From: Natronolimnobius sp. AArcel1
GTDB lineage: Archaea; Halobacteriota; Halobacteria; Halobacteriales; Natrialbaceae
Length of the DNA: 64,000 bases
Direction of reading: 5' to 3'
Assembly: GCF_011043775.1 (NCBI RefSeq)
Contig: NZ_JAAKXY010000005.1
Span: 372,001 to 436,000, forward strand
The notes under the pieces were generated by a model. That model was not told where the DNA came from. It ran no database searches and saw only the letters and a list, made by a program, of their open reading frames with translations. Positions 17,659 through 26,681 of this stretch are shown here, piece after piece (positions within the stretch are counted from its first letter, which is position 1; each line of letters begins with the position of its first letter). Position numbers and translations under genes: made by a program.

Positions 17659-18829
17659 ACTTACACTCGACAACGTAACGAAGAACTTCGACGACGGCGG
17701 TGACGTCATCACGGCCGTCGACAACGTCTCGGTCGAAATCGAGGACGGTGAATTCCTCGTGCTCGTCGGCCCATCGGGCTGCGGGAAGTCGACGACGCTG
17801 CGAATGATCGCCGGCCTCGAGACGATTTCGGACGGACAGATCGCTATTGGAAACACTGTCGTCAACGACGCACCAGCCCAGCAACGGGACATCGCGATGG
17901 TGTTCCAGAGCTACGCGCTGTACCCGCACATGACCGTCCGGGAGAACATGCGCTTTGGCCTCGAGGAATCGACCTCGATGTCGAAAGACGAGATGAACGC
18001 CCGCGTCGACGAGGCAGCCGAAACACTCGAGATTTCCGAACTGCTCGACCGGAAACCCGGTGAGCTCTCGGGTGGCCAGCAACAACGAGTTGCACTCGGT
18101 CGAGCAATCGTTCGAGATCCGTCGGTGTTCCTCATGGACGAGCCGTTGTCGAATCTCGATGCGAAGCTTCGCTCGGGGATGCGCATGGAACTCCAGCGCC
18201 TGCAAGAAGACCTCGACGTTACGACCGTCTACGTGACACACGATCAGACCGAAGCGATGACCATGGGCGACCGAATCGCGATTCTGAACAACGGCACGCT
18301 CCAACAGGTCGCGACGCCGCTCGAGTGCTATCACCGTCCACGGAATCTGTTCGTCGCTGGGTTCATCGGCGAACCCTCGATGAACTTCTTCGATGTGACA
18401 CTCGAGGGAGATCGCCTCGTTGGCGACAACTTCGACTTCGAGTATCCGCTCTCGCAGTCGATTCAAGACGACCTCGACGGGACGAAAGAGCTAGTGCTTG
18501 GAATCCGTCCAGAAGATATTGAGCTCGTCGAGACGGAGACTGGCGACCACGTGTTCCCGGCAGTCGTCGACGTCGTCGAGCCGATGGGGAACGAGAACAA
18601 CCTGCTCGTTCGGTTCCCGAACTCGCCAGCAGACGACGACGATGCGTCGGACGGGACGTCAATTACGTTCAACGCTATCGTCGACGGCATGCGCCACATC
18701 GAGGAAGACACGGACTACCGTGTCGAGTTCCCTGAATCCGCGATTCACCTCTTCGATCGAGCATCAGGAACGGCGATTCACAATCGAACGATCGAGCAGG
18801 AAACAGAACTGCTCGGCACTCGAATCTGA
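17651..18829 (+). CDS. Sugar ABC importer ATPase (MalK/UgpC family)
   Basis: 392 residues. Walker A is [10 protein letters not shown] (about 38-47), the Q loop [14 protein letters not shown], the signature [15 protein letters not shown], Walker [14 protein letters not shown] and the switch His in [12 protein letters not shown]. The C-terminal 150 residues form the MalK-type OB/TOBE regulatory domain ([18 protein letters not shown]). It powers uptake through the two permeases encoded just upstream. The carbohydrate-type C-terminal domain supports a sugar substrate. The last gene of the importer operon. Confidence 0.95.
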   Translation: MAELTLDNVTKNFDDGGDVITAVDNVSVEIEDGEFLVLVGPSGCGKSTTLRMIAGLETISDGQIAIGNTVVNDAPAQQRDIAMVFQSYALYPHMTVRENMRFGLEESTSMSKDEMNARVDEAAETLEISELLDRKPGELSGGQQQRVALGRAIVRDPSVFLMDEPLSNLDAKLRSGMRMELQRLQEDLDVTTVYVTHDQTEAMTMGDRIAILNNGTLQQVATPLECYHRPRNLFVAGFIGEPSMNFFDVTLEGDRLVGDNFDFEYPLSQSIQDDLDGTKELVLGIRPEDIELVETETGDHVFPAVVDVVEPMGNENNLLVRFPNSPADDDDASDGTSITFNAIVDGMRHIEEDTDYRVEFPESAIHLFDRASGTAIHNRTIEQETELLGTRI

Positions 18830-18911
18830 ACCGCGCTGCAAACACCCGGGCGACAACCACTTTGGCGAGACATCACACAGTCTTAAGACACCGGGGTTAC
18901 AACGAACGGCT

Positions 18912-19544
18912 ATGTGGGAAGCACTCAGGTATCCGTTCCGGGGAGACCACGCTGAGAAGGCACTTCTCGCCGCGTGGCTCTGTGTCTTCGTGCATACGAT
19001 TGCACTCCCCGTGATTGCATTACTCCCGCTGTTTGGCTACGCGACTCGAGTGCTTGCTCGCGGTGATACCTCATCACCACCACCATTTCTCGAGCGTACG
19101 GTGCTTAGCCAGAGCCTTGGCGCAGTGGTCGTACTTATTGCCTATGCGGTGATTCCAGTCGCAACCACGATTGCAACGATCTATCTCTTCGTTGGGAACG
19201 GTGAACCACCGGCAGAAGCCGACGCCATCTTCTTTCTCTTTGGCTCGACAGCAACGCTGATCGTCCTCGCGATTTTCGCGTACTTCCTGCCGATCGGACT
19301 CGGAAACTACGGACGCAATCATACGCTTCGAGCCAGCGTGACGAATCTAACGACGGTCGCTGGAAACGCCATCTACTTCGTCGGGTGGGCATCCGGAACG
19401 ATGCTCTTTCTCGTCGGCATTGCCATCTCGAGTGCATTAGTTGACGCTGGCGGCTTCTTCACCGTATTGGGGTCGTTCGCCGGAGCCTACACTGTCATCG
19501 TTGCGAGCCGCCGTATCGGTCGGAGTTACGCCGATTCGGTGTAG
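18912..19544 (+). CDS. DUF4013 membrane protein
   Basis: 210 residues from the ATG at 18912 (MWEALRYPFRGDHAEKALLA). Four to five hydrophobic segments and the pattern of DUF4013 proteins: an N-terminal YPFRGDH-type amphipathic stretch, a YxTRVLxRG-like loop (GYATRVLARGDTSSPPPF) and a final YTVIVASRRIGRSYADSV. The function of the family is unknown; members are common in haloarchaea. A possible TATA-like CTTAAG lies about 30 bases upstream, so it is probably transcribed separately from the importer. Confidence 0.85.
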   Translation: MWEALRYPFRGDHAEKALLAAWLCVFVHTIALPVIALLPLFGYATRVLARGDTSSPPPFLERTVLSQSLGAVVVLIAYAVIPVATTIATIYLFVGNGEPPAEADAIFFLFGSTATLIVLAIFAYFLPIGLGNYGRNHTLRASVTNLTTVAGNAIYFVGWASGTMLFLVGIAISSALVDAGGFFTVLGSFAGAYTVIVASRRIGRSYADSV

Positions 19545-20054
19545 GGAGGATTGTGACTTAAATAGTGTCTTCTGACAATATATTTAACTCGACAATAAGG
19601 AGAGCGATGCGACGTTAGAATTGTGCAGATGGGTGATTCTCGCCATCGACTACCACATATAGAAAATTCCCAATTATGAGCCCTAGTTTTGCCATAGTAT
19701 GAGGTAGTGCACTGATTTAAAGAAAGTTTTGGTCCCCAAAGCGTCTAATGGAGTGGAGGTATGAAGTACACTTGATGACTTATCAGGGATGATGAGAAAG
19801 GAGAATACCGGTGAAAATGAGGCACATAGCTGCTTTATTGACTACCACAAGTTGGGGCAGAGGCAGCAATAGTGTTCCAATTGTTCAATATAAATCGAGT
19901 CTCAAAACCCTATTGAGTAGAAATATTTCTGATATATTAGATAAAATACCAGTTCCAGAATGAGTTTAGGGACAGATCATCACTGACGGCAAAAATACGG
20001 TCGTTATCGAAAACACATCAAAACGGCTCTGTTCAACCCCGCCCACGGTGTTGA
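19545..20054. other. Gene-free AT-rich stretch
   Basis: About 510 bases without a plausible gene on either strand and more AT-rich than the neighbours. It leads into a group of tandem hairpins (20055-20135). Possibly remnant mobile-element or foreign DNA. Confidence 0.5.
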
Positions 20055-20135
20055 CGCAAATCGTTGATTTGCGAAAGCCGAAAACCTGCGGTTTTCGGAA
20101 GGGCAGGGAATCCGCCTCGGTTCTCATATCGAGGC
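20055..20135. repeat. Three tandem hairpins (possible IS200/IS605-derived or PATE-like element)
   Basis: Three inverted repeats within 81 bases: CGCAAATC-GTT-GATTTGCG (20055-20073, perfect 8-base stem), CCGAAAACC-TGC-GGTTTTCGG (20078-20098, perfect 9-base stem) and GCCTCG-(10 bases)-CGAGGC (20114-20135). Consecutive perfect stems with three-base loops are typical of single-strand-DNA transposon ends and of structured RNAs. There is no transposase gene nearby. Confidence 0.6.
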
Positions 20136-20336
20136 TTAATAATCAGCTTGATCAGCCAGTATAAACCAGGCTGCCAAACCAATGAAGATGCCTATAGTGG
20201 GTCCCATCGCCATAATAAACCCATTACTGTAGATTGCTCCGATGAAAAACCCAAGCATCATTCCAATAACAATACCGAAGGCTATGCAATAGGCGAGTAA
20301 TTCATTGTTGTCTACTCCTTCGGTAAATTTGATCAT
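20136..20336 (-). CDS. Small two-helix membrane protein, hypothetical
   Basis: 66 residues from the ATG at 20336 (MIKFTEGVDNNELLAY). Two strong hydrophobic segments with glycine zippers (GIVIGMMLGFFIGAIY and MGPTIGIFIGLAAWFIL). The codon usage is AT-rich compared with neighbours and the stop abuts the hairpin cluster. No family recognised. It may be a cargo gene of a small mobile element or a chance frame; the membrane pattern favours a real gene weakly. Confidence 0.45.
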   Translation of the reverse strand: MIKFTEGVDNNELLAYCIAFGIVIGMMLGFFIGAIYSNGFIMAMGPTIGIFIGLAAWFILADQADY

Positions 20337-20524
20337 GCCTCCGAATGGGAAACAAGCAACATATCTCTTCCTGTGAGTGGACCCAGTTGAACCCTTCTTC
20401 ACCTATAGAGATTAGTTTCTGATGCATTGGTAGTGAGTGGCTATGAGAAAATCTCTATTAAATATCAAAGTCGAAGGATTTCAACAAGGCCATCAAAACA
20501 GGTTCAACCTGCAGAATCAGCCCC

Positions 20525-21883
20525 CTACTCGAGGTCCAGCCCAGCCTCATCGACGAGGCGCTTGCCGGACGCAACAAAGCGGTCGAACTCTTCGCTGGCA
20601 GCATTGCTCAGCAATTCGCCATCGCGTTTGACAGGTTCGCCGTCGACCAGCACGGTATCGATGTGCGAGGAATCAGACTGGAAGACAACGGTCTGGATTG
20701 GCGAGTGACACGGCGCAGTCATGAAATCATCAGTCCGGATCGTGATGATGTCTGCTCGCTTGCCAGGCGTAAGCGTCCCGATTTCGTCCTCGAGATTCAG
20801 CGCCTTTGCACCCTCGATTGTCGCCATCTCGAGCGTGTCGCGGGCTGTCGTCTGGACGCCAGTGACCTCTTCGTCGTTCTCAAGGACTGCCTGATTCTCG
20901 AACATCCGCTGAACTTGCAGTCCGATTCGCATTTGCGTGGTCATGTCGCCGCTGATGTTCGAACAGACGTCAACACCCCAGGCAGGGCGGCCACCGGCCT
21001 CGAGTACCTTTCCGGTGACGGGGATGCCGTGGCCCATCTGCATCTCGACTTCTGGTGTCGCGGAGAAGGAAACGCCCTGTTCGACGGCGTGGTTGATGTC
21101 TTCCTGGGAGAAGTGGTTCCCGTGGGCGATGTTGACATCCGGGCCGAGCATGTCGTGAAGACAGCCAAAGCCTTGGTAGTCGTCACCATAGACCGAGGAG
21201 GGCCACAACGTCGCCCCCATATGGACGGTCGCGAGCGCACCGAGGTCTCTCGCCATGTCCAGGTCACTGCAGGCGGCCTCATCGGTACAGAAATCCGGCC
21301 CCCGAAGCCCGATACCCAGGGTAAGCAGGTCGTCGTCACGGATCCGTTCGTTGTACAGTTCACGAATGTCCTGTTCGGGGAGACAGACGTCGCTGTTGTA
21401 CCACCACTTTGCAGAGTCGTCACCCCCCGGACCGTAGGTGTACACCGCTCGGATTCCAGTTTCCTCCAGCGCGTCGACGGCCCGTTCGGCGTGCTCGAGC
21501 GTATTGGGGTACGACCAATCCAAGACGGTGGTCGTTCCCGTATGGAGTTTCTCCAGCGCGCCGAAGAGGCCGCCAAGATACATGTCTTCGGGCTGGTAGA
21601 GTCCGGTGATGTTGCCAAGCATGTGCTCGAAGTATTCTCCCATGAGCGACCAGTCTCCGGCAATCCCCCGTACCTGGGTCTGTGCAAGGTGAATGTGCGA
21701 GTCAACGAATCCAGGCAGCACGATCTGCCCTTCTGCGTCAATCTCTTCAGCATCCGACGCACTCAGCCCCTGTCCGATGTCGACGATTTCACCGTCCTCG
21801 ATCAGGATATCGCCCTCGTCCAACTGGCCAATATCCGGGTCGAGTGAGACGATCGTTCCATTCCGTATGATCGTTCGTGTCAT
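20525..21883 (-). CDS. Amidohydrolase-family protein (SsnA/TrzN/cytosine-deaminase-like)
   Basis: About 452 residues from the ATG at 21883 (MTRTIIRNG); a GTG at 21889 is also possible. It has a TIM-barrel amidohydrolase layout: N-terminal beta sandwich, HxH metal site in FVDSHIHLAQTQVRG, a further histidine in TVHMGATLW, another in IAHGNHFSQEDI, and the aspartate in GVDVCSN. Relatives hydrolyse the amino or chloro groups of cyclic nitrogen compounds (guanine, cytosine, 8-oxoguanine, triazines). A divergent TetR gene and a symmetrical operator overlapping its promoter lie directly upstream, and a sodium:solute symporter gene is close by, so it probably degrades an imported heterocycle (inference). 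Confidence 0.9.
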   Translation of the reverse strand: MTRTIIRNGTIVSLDPDIGQLDEGDILIEDGEIVDIGQGLSASDAEEIDAEGQIVLPGFVDSHIHLAQTQVRGIAGDWSLMGEYFEHMLGNITGLYQPEDMYLGGLFGALEKLHTGTTTVLDWSYPNTLEHAERAVDALEETGIRAVYTYGPGGDDSAKWWYNSDVCLPEQDIRELYNERIRDDDLLTLGIGLRGPDFCTDEAACSDLDMARDLGALATVHMGATLWPSSVYGDDYQGFGCLHDMLGPDVNIAHGNHFSQEDINHAVEQGVSFSATPEVEMQMGHGIPVTGKVLEAGGRPAWGVDVCSNISGDMTTQMRIGLQVQRMFENQAVLENDEEVTGVQTTARDTLEMATIEGAKALNLEDEIGTLTPGKRADIITIRTDDFMTAPCHSPIQTVVFQSDSSHIDTVLVDGEPVKRDGELLSNAASEEFDRFVASGKRLVDEAGLDLE

Positions 21884-21914
21884 GTCCACTGCTACAGTCT
21901 GACTATGAGAATAA

Positions 21915-21936
21915 AAATTTACCGCTTGGTAAATTT
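21915..21936. promoter_or_regulatory. TetR operator between amidohydrolase and regulator genes
   Basis: Perfect inverted repeat: AAATTTACC, four-base spacer GCTT, GGTAAATTT. It overlaps the TATA-like TTTTTAT (plus-strand 21911-21917) about 30 bases before the amidohydrolase start, and lies 58 bases before the TetR ATG. TetR dimers commonly bind such sites. Confidence 0.8.
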
Positions 21937-21967
21937 CTCCAATCGCATTCTCTCAGAACAATCGAAC

Positions 21968-21973
21968 TATATA
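21968..21973 (+). promoter_or_regulatory. TATA box of the TetR gene
   Basis: TATATA, 22-27 bases before the ATG at 21995, which implies a leaderless transcript and supports that start over the upstream in-frame ATG at 21905. Confidence 0.6.
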
Positions 21974-21994
21974 GCGTTGGACCGGAATGAGGGT

Positions 21995-22603
21995 ATGAGC
22001 GATTCCGATGACCGGGCTGCCTCGCGGGACACACGTGAGGCGATCATGGAGGCGACGTTTCGTGCGCTGAGAACGCACGGATATACGGATCTCCGGATGC
22101 GCGACATCGGCGAAGAGATGGACCTGACCAGACAAGTCATCCACTACCACTTCGACGGGAAGTACGATCTCATGTCCTCGTTTCTCGAGTACATTATCGA
22201 GCAGTACGAGGGGAGCGTCGAGATAGACCCAGATACAGATCCGAAGACGGAACTCGATGCCCGAATTAACCAGTGTCTGTTCGGTCCCAAATTCACCGAA
22301 TTCACACACTGGGACCGCATGAAGGTGTACCACGAACTGTATACGTACGCCCAGAACGACGGCCAGCACCGAGAAATATTCAACGCACACTACGATCGAA
22401 TTCGGGGCAGCATCGTTGACGTTGTCGAAGATGGAATCGAACAGGGCGTGTTCCGTGACGTCGACGCCGAACGAATGGGTCAACTAATCACGGACGTGAT
22501 CCACGCTGCACGTGGCCGACGGATTTCGCTCGGCCACGAAGACGCCCCAGACGAGGCGCGCCAAGCGATCGACGAGTTCATCCTCGAGTCGCTATACGCG
22601 TAG
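21995..22603 (+). CDS. TetR/AcrR-family transcriptional regulator
   Basis: 202 residues from the ATG at 21995. The N-terminal helix-turn-helix covers about residues 12-58: TREAIMEATFRALRTHGYTD, then MRDIGEEMDLTRQVIHYHFDGKYDL, a standard TetR recognition pattern. The rest is the helical ligand-binding and dimerisation domain (YIIEQYEGSVEID, QCLFGPKFTEFTHW). It is divergent from the amidohydrolase, and the perfect operator between them suggests repression of that gene, relieved by the substrate. Nothing identifies the ligand itself. Confidence 0.92.
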   Translation: MSDSDDRAASRDTREAIMEATFRALRTHGYTDLRMRDIGEEMDLTRQVIHYHFDGKYDLMSSFLEYIIEQYEGSVEIDPDTDPKTELDARINQCLFGPKFTEFTHWDRMKVYHELYTYAQNDGQHREIFNAHYDRIRGSIVDVVEDGIEQGVFRDVDAERMGQLITDVIHAARGRRISLGHEDAPDEARQAIDEFILESLYA

Positions 22604-22671
22604 ACCGATCCAGAGAGTATGGACACGCGGTGTCCGCTCGTGATCGACGATCTGTACGCCACTGAAGCCGC

Positions 22672-23241
22672 CTATGTGTCAGCAGCCGTTACCGCGTCAC
22701 TGGCACGCTCGAGGACAGCCGCTCCAGTATCAGTTATTTCGACACGCCGACGCCAGAGTCCGGAACTCTCACAGTATCCCTCACGCACGAGATGGTTGAT
22801 GACCGGAATCAGTTTGATCGGTGCAATGTCCACTGAGAGTGTCTCGAGGATGGGTTGAACCGTACAGGGGCCGATATCGGCAACGATCTCGAGCACTTCG
22901 TAATCGAGTGTCGTTAGGTTGTACTCGGCGAGGGCTGCATCCTGTTCAGAGATGTCGGGGAGCTTTGACTCTCCCTGGGCAGTGATTCGGATGGTATAGA
23001 GTTTCGAGCCGGTGTAGCCCGCCCTGGTCAGGTCGCCGTGTTTCTCAGCCTCTTGGATCAGGTACTCGGTTTCAACGCCGCTGAGTCCGAGGCCATCCGC
23101 GAGTTCATCCGTGCGAGTACGGCCACTTTGAAGGAACGTCAACAGCTCCTCGTATTTCGATTCAACTGTTTCGTCGTCCTCGAGTTCGAAGCGGTCGTGG
23201 ACAGACGAGAGGTCGGGTGCAATAGTGTGTTGGTCACTCAT
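22672..23241 (-). CDS. Winged-helix (MarR/ArsR-like) regulator
   Basis: 189 residues, starting at the ATG at 23241 (MSDQHTIAPDL) and overlapping the end of the symporter gene by eight bases. Two winged-helix-like regions: ESKYEELLTFLQSGRTRTDE with LADGLGLSGVETEYLIQEAE (about 28-70), and LTTLDYEVLEIVADIGPCTV with PIKLIPVINHLVREGYCESS (about 105-165). Position directly after the symporter suggests that it regulates or accompanies transport. No effector domain is visible. Confidence 0.8.
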   Translation of the reverse strand: MSDQHTIAPDLSSVHDRFELEDDETVESKYEELLTFLQSGRTRTDELADGLGLSGVETEYLIQEAEKHGDLTRAGYTGSKLYTIRITAQGESKLPDISEQDAALAEYNLTTLDYEVLEIVADIGPCTVQPILETLSVDIAPIKLIPVINHLVREGYCESSGLWRRRVEITDTGAAVLERASDAVTAADT

Positions 23242-24907
23242 TGTGATCAGCCTCTGGGCTCGAGTCTGCGTCGTAGCGAAGCAAGGTTGGGAGCAGTCCA
23301 CCTTTCGTTCGGCCGCGGTTTTCGACGAACGAGTTCCATCGCTTGCTCGGCGTCCACGGCTTTGAGAGTTCAACAGCGATTCCCTGCAGGTCGGGTTGAC
23401 GGTGGCCGTCGCTCGCACCCGACGGCTTTGTGTCTGGTTTCGAGTTCGTCTCCCAGTCATCTGCCCCGTAGTACGGCGGTTCAGTGACAAACGACAGGGC
23501 GATGGCAACGATCGCGGGGACAAAGATTCCGATCCACGTCTCGTGGGCGTACACACCGAGATTCCAGGGACCGTACTGCCAGATGAGCACGCTGATAATA
23601 CCGAGTGTGATACCGTAGAACGCTCCGGACGATGTCAATCGCGGCCACAGTAGGCCAAGAAGCACGACTGACACTAACGGAGCAATGAACGACCACCCCA
23701 GCGCGAGCATCAACGCTGCCGTCTCTTGCCACATCACAGCCCAGACCCATGCCGCAACGCCAATCAAGACGGTAAAGAGTCGACTCGGGCCCATGAGATC
23801 ATCAGAGGTCGTTGCCTGCCCCATCAATGGCTCCCAGACGTCACGGATAAGAATCGAAACGATGCCGATGATGGCCGTCGATGCTGTACTCATCAGCGCC
23901 GAAATTAATGCGATCAGAACGAAGGCATCGAGCAAAGGCGGCATCTCGAGTAATAAGACGCCGAAGACGCCACCTGAGTGATAGCCAGCGTCTGCGGGTA
24001 AGCCGTATGCAGCGACGACGTACGCTCCGGGGAGTGCGAGTAACAGTGAGAAGAAGACTGCCGTCAGGACGCCGCCGAGTATGGTCCCTTTCTTCGCATC
24101 AGCTTCACTGCGTGCACTGACGAGTCGAATCCAGTAGTACTGGTTGCCAATGATCAGGGCCCCCCAGCCGATAAACCACGTGAGTGGGCTATTGAACGTG
24201 AGGGCAATGGGTTCCATCGCGCCGGTCCCAGAGAGCGAGGCCATCTCAGGAGCGTTAGCGGCTAACCAGGCCGGTGATCCGAAGGTGATGAACAGCCAGG
24301 CTGCGACGACGAGCATCGCAACGGCGCCGATGACGACCTGAATAACGTCGTTGACCGTCACCGCCCAGAGACCGCCGAGGTACATATAAATCAGCGTGAT
24401 CAGGAGAATTGCAAACGAAACATACAGATAAGAAACGTCAGTCAGTTCGGTGATGATGAGCCCCAGCCCGACGAACTGTGCAGCAACCACACCAATAATC
24501 CCGAGTGCGCTCCCAATCGCGGCGACAATTCGTGTTCGTCGGTCAAATCGTTGCTCCATCCACTCTGATGTCGTGTACACGCCTGATCGTCTGATGTAGG
24601 GCGCGATTTTCCAGCCGAAGATGACCAGAAAGACACACCACGTGAGCATATACAACGACGCCGGGAGCAATCCAAGATTGACCGCAAATTCGGGGAGTGA
24701 TGATGCCTGTGAACCTGCTAACCCGATTGCAGCGAACCCAGCCCCAATAACGAGATAGTTGATTTCTCGACCAGAGACAATGAAGTCTGATGACGACTCA
24801 ATCCACTGTTCCGTCCGATACCCAACATACAACATTAGCAAGAAAAAGACTATCACGCCTATCAGGAGCGATGCAACTTTTGCAGTATCCGGTGTGGCTT
24901 CCACCAT
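23234..24907 (-). CDS. Sodium:solute symporter (SSS family)
   Basis: 557 residues with thirteen or so membrane segments. The SSS layout is clear: FIVSGREINYLVIGAGFAAI near residue 45 (family G-R motif), QASSLPEFAVNLGL, and a WMEQRFDRRTRIVAAIGSAL loop. A soluble acidic tail of about 70 residues ends the protein. Uses the sodium gradient to import a small solute. The tail overlaps the start of the winged-helix gene, so the two are cotranscribed. The neighbouring amidohydrolase suggests a nucleobase-like or other nitrogen heterocycle substrate, but the sequence alone does not show it. Confidence 0.93.
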   Translation of the reverse strand: MVEATPDTAKVASLLIGVIVFFLLMLYVGYRTEQWIESSSDFIVSGREINYLVIGAGFAAIGLAGSQASSLPEFAVNLGLLPASLYMLTWCVFLVIFGWKIAPYIRRSGVYTTSEWMEQRFDRRTRIVAAIGSALGIIGVVAAQFVGLGLIITELTDVSYLYVSFAILLITLIYMYLGGLWAVTVNDVIQVVIGAVAMLVVAAWLFITFGSPAWLAANAPEMASLSGTGAMEPIALTFNSPLTWFIGWGALIIGNQYYWIRLVSARSEADAKKGTILGGVLTAVFFSLLLALPGAYVVAAYGLPADAGYHSGGVFGVLLLEMPPLLDAFVLIALISALMSTASTAIIGIVSILIRDVWEPLMGQATTSDDLMGPSRLFTVLIGVAAWVWAVMWQETAALMLALGWSFIAPLVSVVLLGLLWPRLTSSGAFYGITLGIISVLIWQYGPWNLGVYAHETWIGIFVPAIVAIALSFVTEPPYYGADDWETNSKPDTKPSGASDGHRQPDLQGIAVELSKPWTPSKRWNSFVENRGRTKGGLLPTLLRYDADSSPEADHNE

Positions 24908-25034
24908 GCGTGTGTTCCTCTACCGTGGACAACCTTAATTATTATGGATAATAGATAGCCAGAGGACAGATGGGACGATGATGACCAACTCGAGAGCACA
25001 CGCTACGGACGGTGAAAACGCAAAATTCCGTGGA

Positions 25035-25427
25035 TTACCTGTCTTTGTGGGCTTCAGTTAGGAGAACAATAGCCCCACCAATGAGCGCCAAATTCTTACA
25101 AAAGTTAATTTTGTTGTCGTTTCTGTCTTTGCCCTCCATGTTCCAGAAGTCGTGAATTTGCGGTGTTGTCCCGAGGAAGAACACAATGAGCCCAACGGCT
25201 GAGGCACGCGGATACTTCCACAGCAAGATTCCTATATTCGCGACGAGCAAGAGGGCAGTCGCTGCAGGAACCATAATTTCCGGGAGTGGGACTCCCTTCG
25301 AGTCGGCGATCTCGACGCGCTTTTCGTTGCTTTTGAACCCATCAACCGCCATATACGCCAACACGCCGCTGTAGAGCGCTCGCCCAAGCAACGACGGAGG
25401 CTCAGCAGACGTCGTCCGATCAGTCAT
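25035..25427 (-). CDS. DoxX-like small membrane protein
   Basis: 130 residues with four hydrophobic segments: LLGRALYSGVLAYMAVDGFK, PEIMVPAATALLLVANIGIL, ASAVGLIVFFLGTTPQIHDF, and FCKNLALIGGAIVLL. The KNLALIGGAI ending and the IHDFWNM loop are typical of the DoxX family. These proteins are associated with oxidative-stress or quinone functions in some organisms; the role here is unknown. Single gene with its own promoter region. Confidence 0.8.
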   Translation of the reverse strand: MTDRTTSAEPPSLLGRALYSGVLAYMAVDGFKSNEKRVEIADSKGVPLPEIMVPAATALLLVANIGILLWKYPRASAVGLIVFFLGTTPQIHDFWNMEGKDRNDNKINFCKNLALIGGAIVLLTEAHKDR

Positions 25428-25721
25428 TCGTGATCACACGCTCGAGGGCGTTGTGAGTGTGGCTTGGTACCATTGTCCGGCTATAAATTCAGGCTGGTTG
25501 CATAAATGTGTATCGGGGACAGGGGTGTCAACGCCTCCCTGCTGCGATTTGGCAGAGTTAGTGCGTGACCCTAAAATGGAGACGTCGATTCTAGTAGCCA
25601 ATAGTAGTACGCTTTCGTTACTCAAATCGTCCAACAAAACATAAGTACTGGAACGGGCAGATGTATGGCTCGGATGGCGTGTCACAACATCTATGTGGAC
25701 GGAGGAAGAAGGTAGTGTAAG

Positions 25722-26030
25722 ATGGCCACAAATAACGACAAAATCCAGTTCCGGGGAAAAACCGAGAAAGAGGCCTCGCAGATCGTTGACCAGATGCGTC
25801 TCGGAGGAATCAACATCAGCGAGCTTGCCCGACAAGGTCTTCAGGAGAAACTCCGTGAAACGCTTTCGGACGAGGAGAAGATAGAGATTTACCAACGGTA
25901 CGAGCAGGGAGAAATTCCTGATGAGGTAGCAGAGATGCTAATCGGAGACGGCGTAGAAGAGATACAGCGTGAGAAAGAAGCCTTTGAGGAGGCGATGAAA
26001 CTCGACACGAGCGGAGTCTACCAAGAATAA
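25722..26030 (+). CDS. Antitoxin-like protein of a PIN toxin pair
   Basis: 102 residues. The N-terminal RGKTEKEASQIVDQMRLGGI plus NISELARQGLQEKLRETLSD looks like a ribbon-helix-helix or short DNA-binding antitoxin segment. The C-terminal acidic helix (EVAEMLIGDGVEEIQREKEAFEEAM) could wrap the toxin. The next gene, a PIN-like nuclease, begins two bases after this stop, the usual antitoxin-toxin order. Base composition is more AT-rich than in the neighbours, which suggests horizontal acquisition. Confidence 0.75.
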   Translation: MATNNDKIQFRGKTEKEASQIVDQMRLGGINISELARQGLQEKLRETLSDEEKIEIYQRYEQGEIPDEVAEMLIGDGVEEIQREKEAFEEAMKLDTSGVYQE

Positions 26031-26032
26031 GG

Positions 26033-26644
26033 ATGGTAGGAGACGAGAAACGCCATCCAATTATTGTTGACACAGATGCGTTGATCGCAGTAGCGGACAC
26101 CGATCTTTGGGAGAGGATTGTAGAAACCCTCCAAATCACGACCACAAACGTCTGTTATCAAGAACTGTCTCGTCATGTTCGAGAAAACTCAGAGTACGCT
26201 CCTGAAGGAACAAGGGAGCGAAGGCTACACCATGGAAGCAAAACTGCCCTCAAGCCGTTCAACGATGATGGGAATAAGTCGTTCACAGTGGTTACGTGCG
26301 TTCCACGCCCACATGGAAAAGATGCTGGAGAAAAGTCATTACAGACCGATATTGAACAGAATATAGATCAATATCACTTTGCGATTCTAATGGACAAACA
26401 CGGGCGACGATCCATCAACCGAGTATTTGATGACGCCAATACAGCAACAGGACGAGCAGTCGCCCCTCCATTTCTCCTATACCTTTTGTTAAAGAAGGAT
26501 GAGTGTACCGTAGAGGAGTTCTGCAAGGCATGTGGTGAAATGCTCCGAGGAGAAGGCTGGACAGGGTATCAAGCGATTCAGGCAGCATGGGAAGCAATTC
26601 CGGTCGATTGCTCGCAGTATCTCCCAACCGATCTACTTCCATGA
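26033..26644 (+). CDS. PIN-like nuclease, probable toxin
   Basis: 203 residues. The opening PIIVDTDALIAVADTDLW supplies the first PIN aspartates (about 13 and 15) and YQELSRHVREN a glutamate (about 44); AILMDKHGRRSINRVFDDAN may carry the downstream acidic residues. PIN toxins cut RNA such as tRNA. It is longer than VapC (about 130 residues), with an extra C-terminal helical part (LLKKDECTVEEFCKACGEML). Two-base spacing from the antitoxin-like gene supports a toxin-antitoxin operon. The assignment to the PIN family is by motif only. Confidence 0.75.
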   Translation: MVGDEKRHPIIVDTDALIAVADTDLWERIVETLQITTTNVCYQELSRHVRENSEYAPEGTRERRLHHGSKTALKPFNDDGNKSFTVVTCVPRPHGKDAGEKSLQTDIEQNIDQYHFAILMDKHGRRSINRVFDDANTATGRAVAPPFLLYLLLKKDECTVEEFCKACGEMLRGEGWTGYQAIQAAWEAIPVDCSQYLPTDLLP

Positions 26645-26681
26645 CGCTTTCTGAATAAAGAAGTCGTATTACCAACTACTG

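Noticed and set aside
20663-21847. 394-codon plus-strand frame opposite the amidohydrolase
   Set aside because: The opposite strand encodes all amidohydrolase metal motifs; this frame has no domain.
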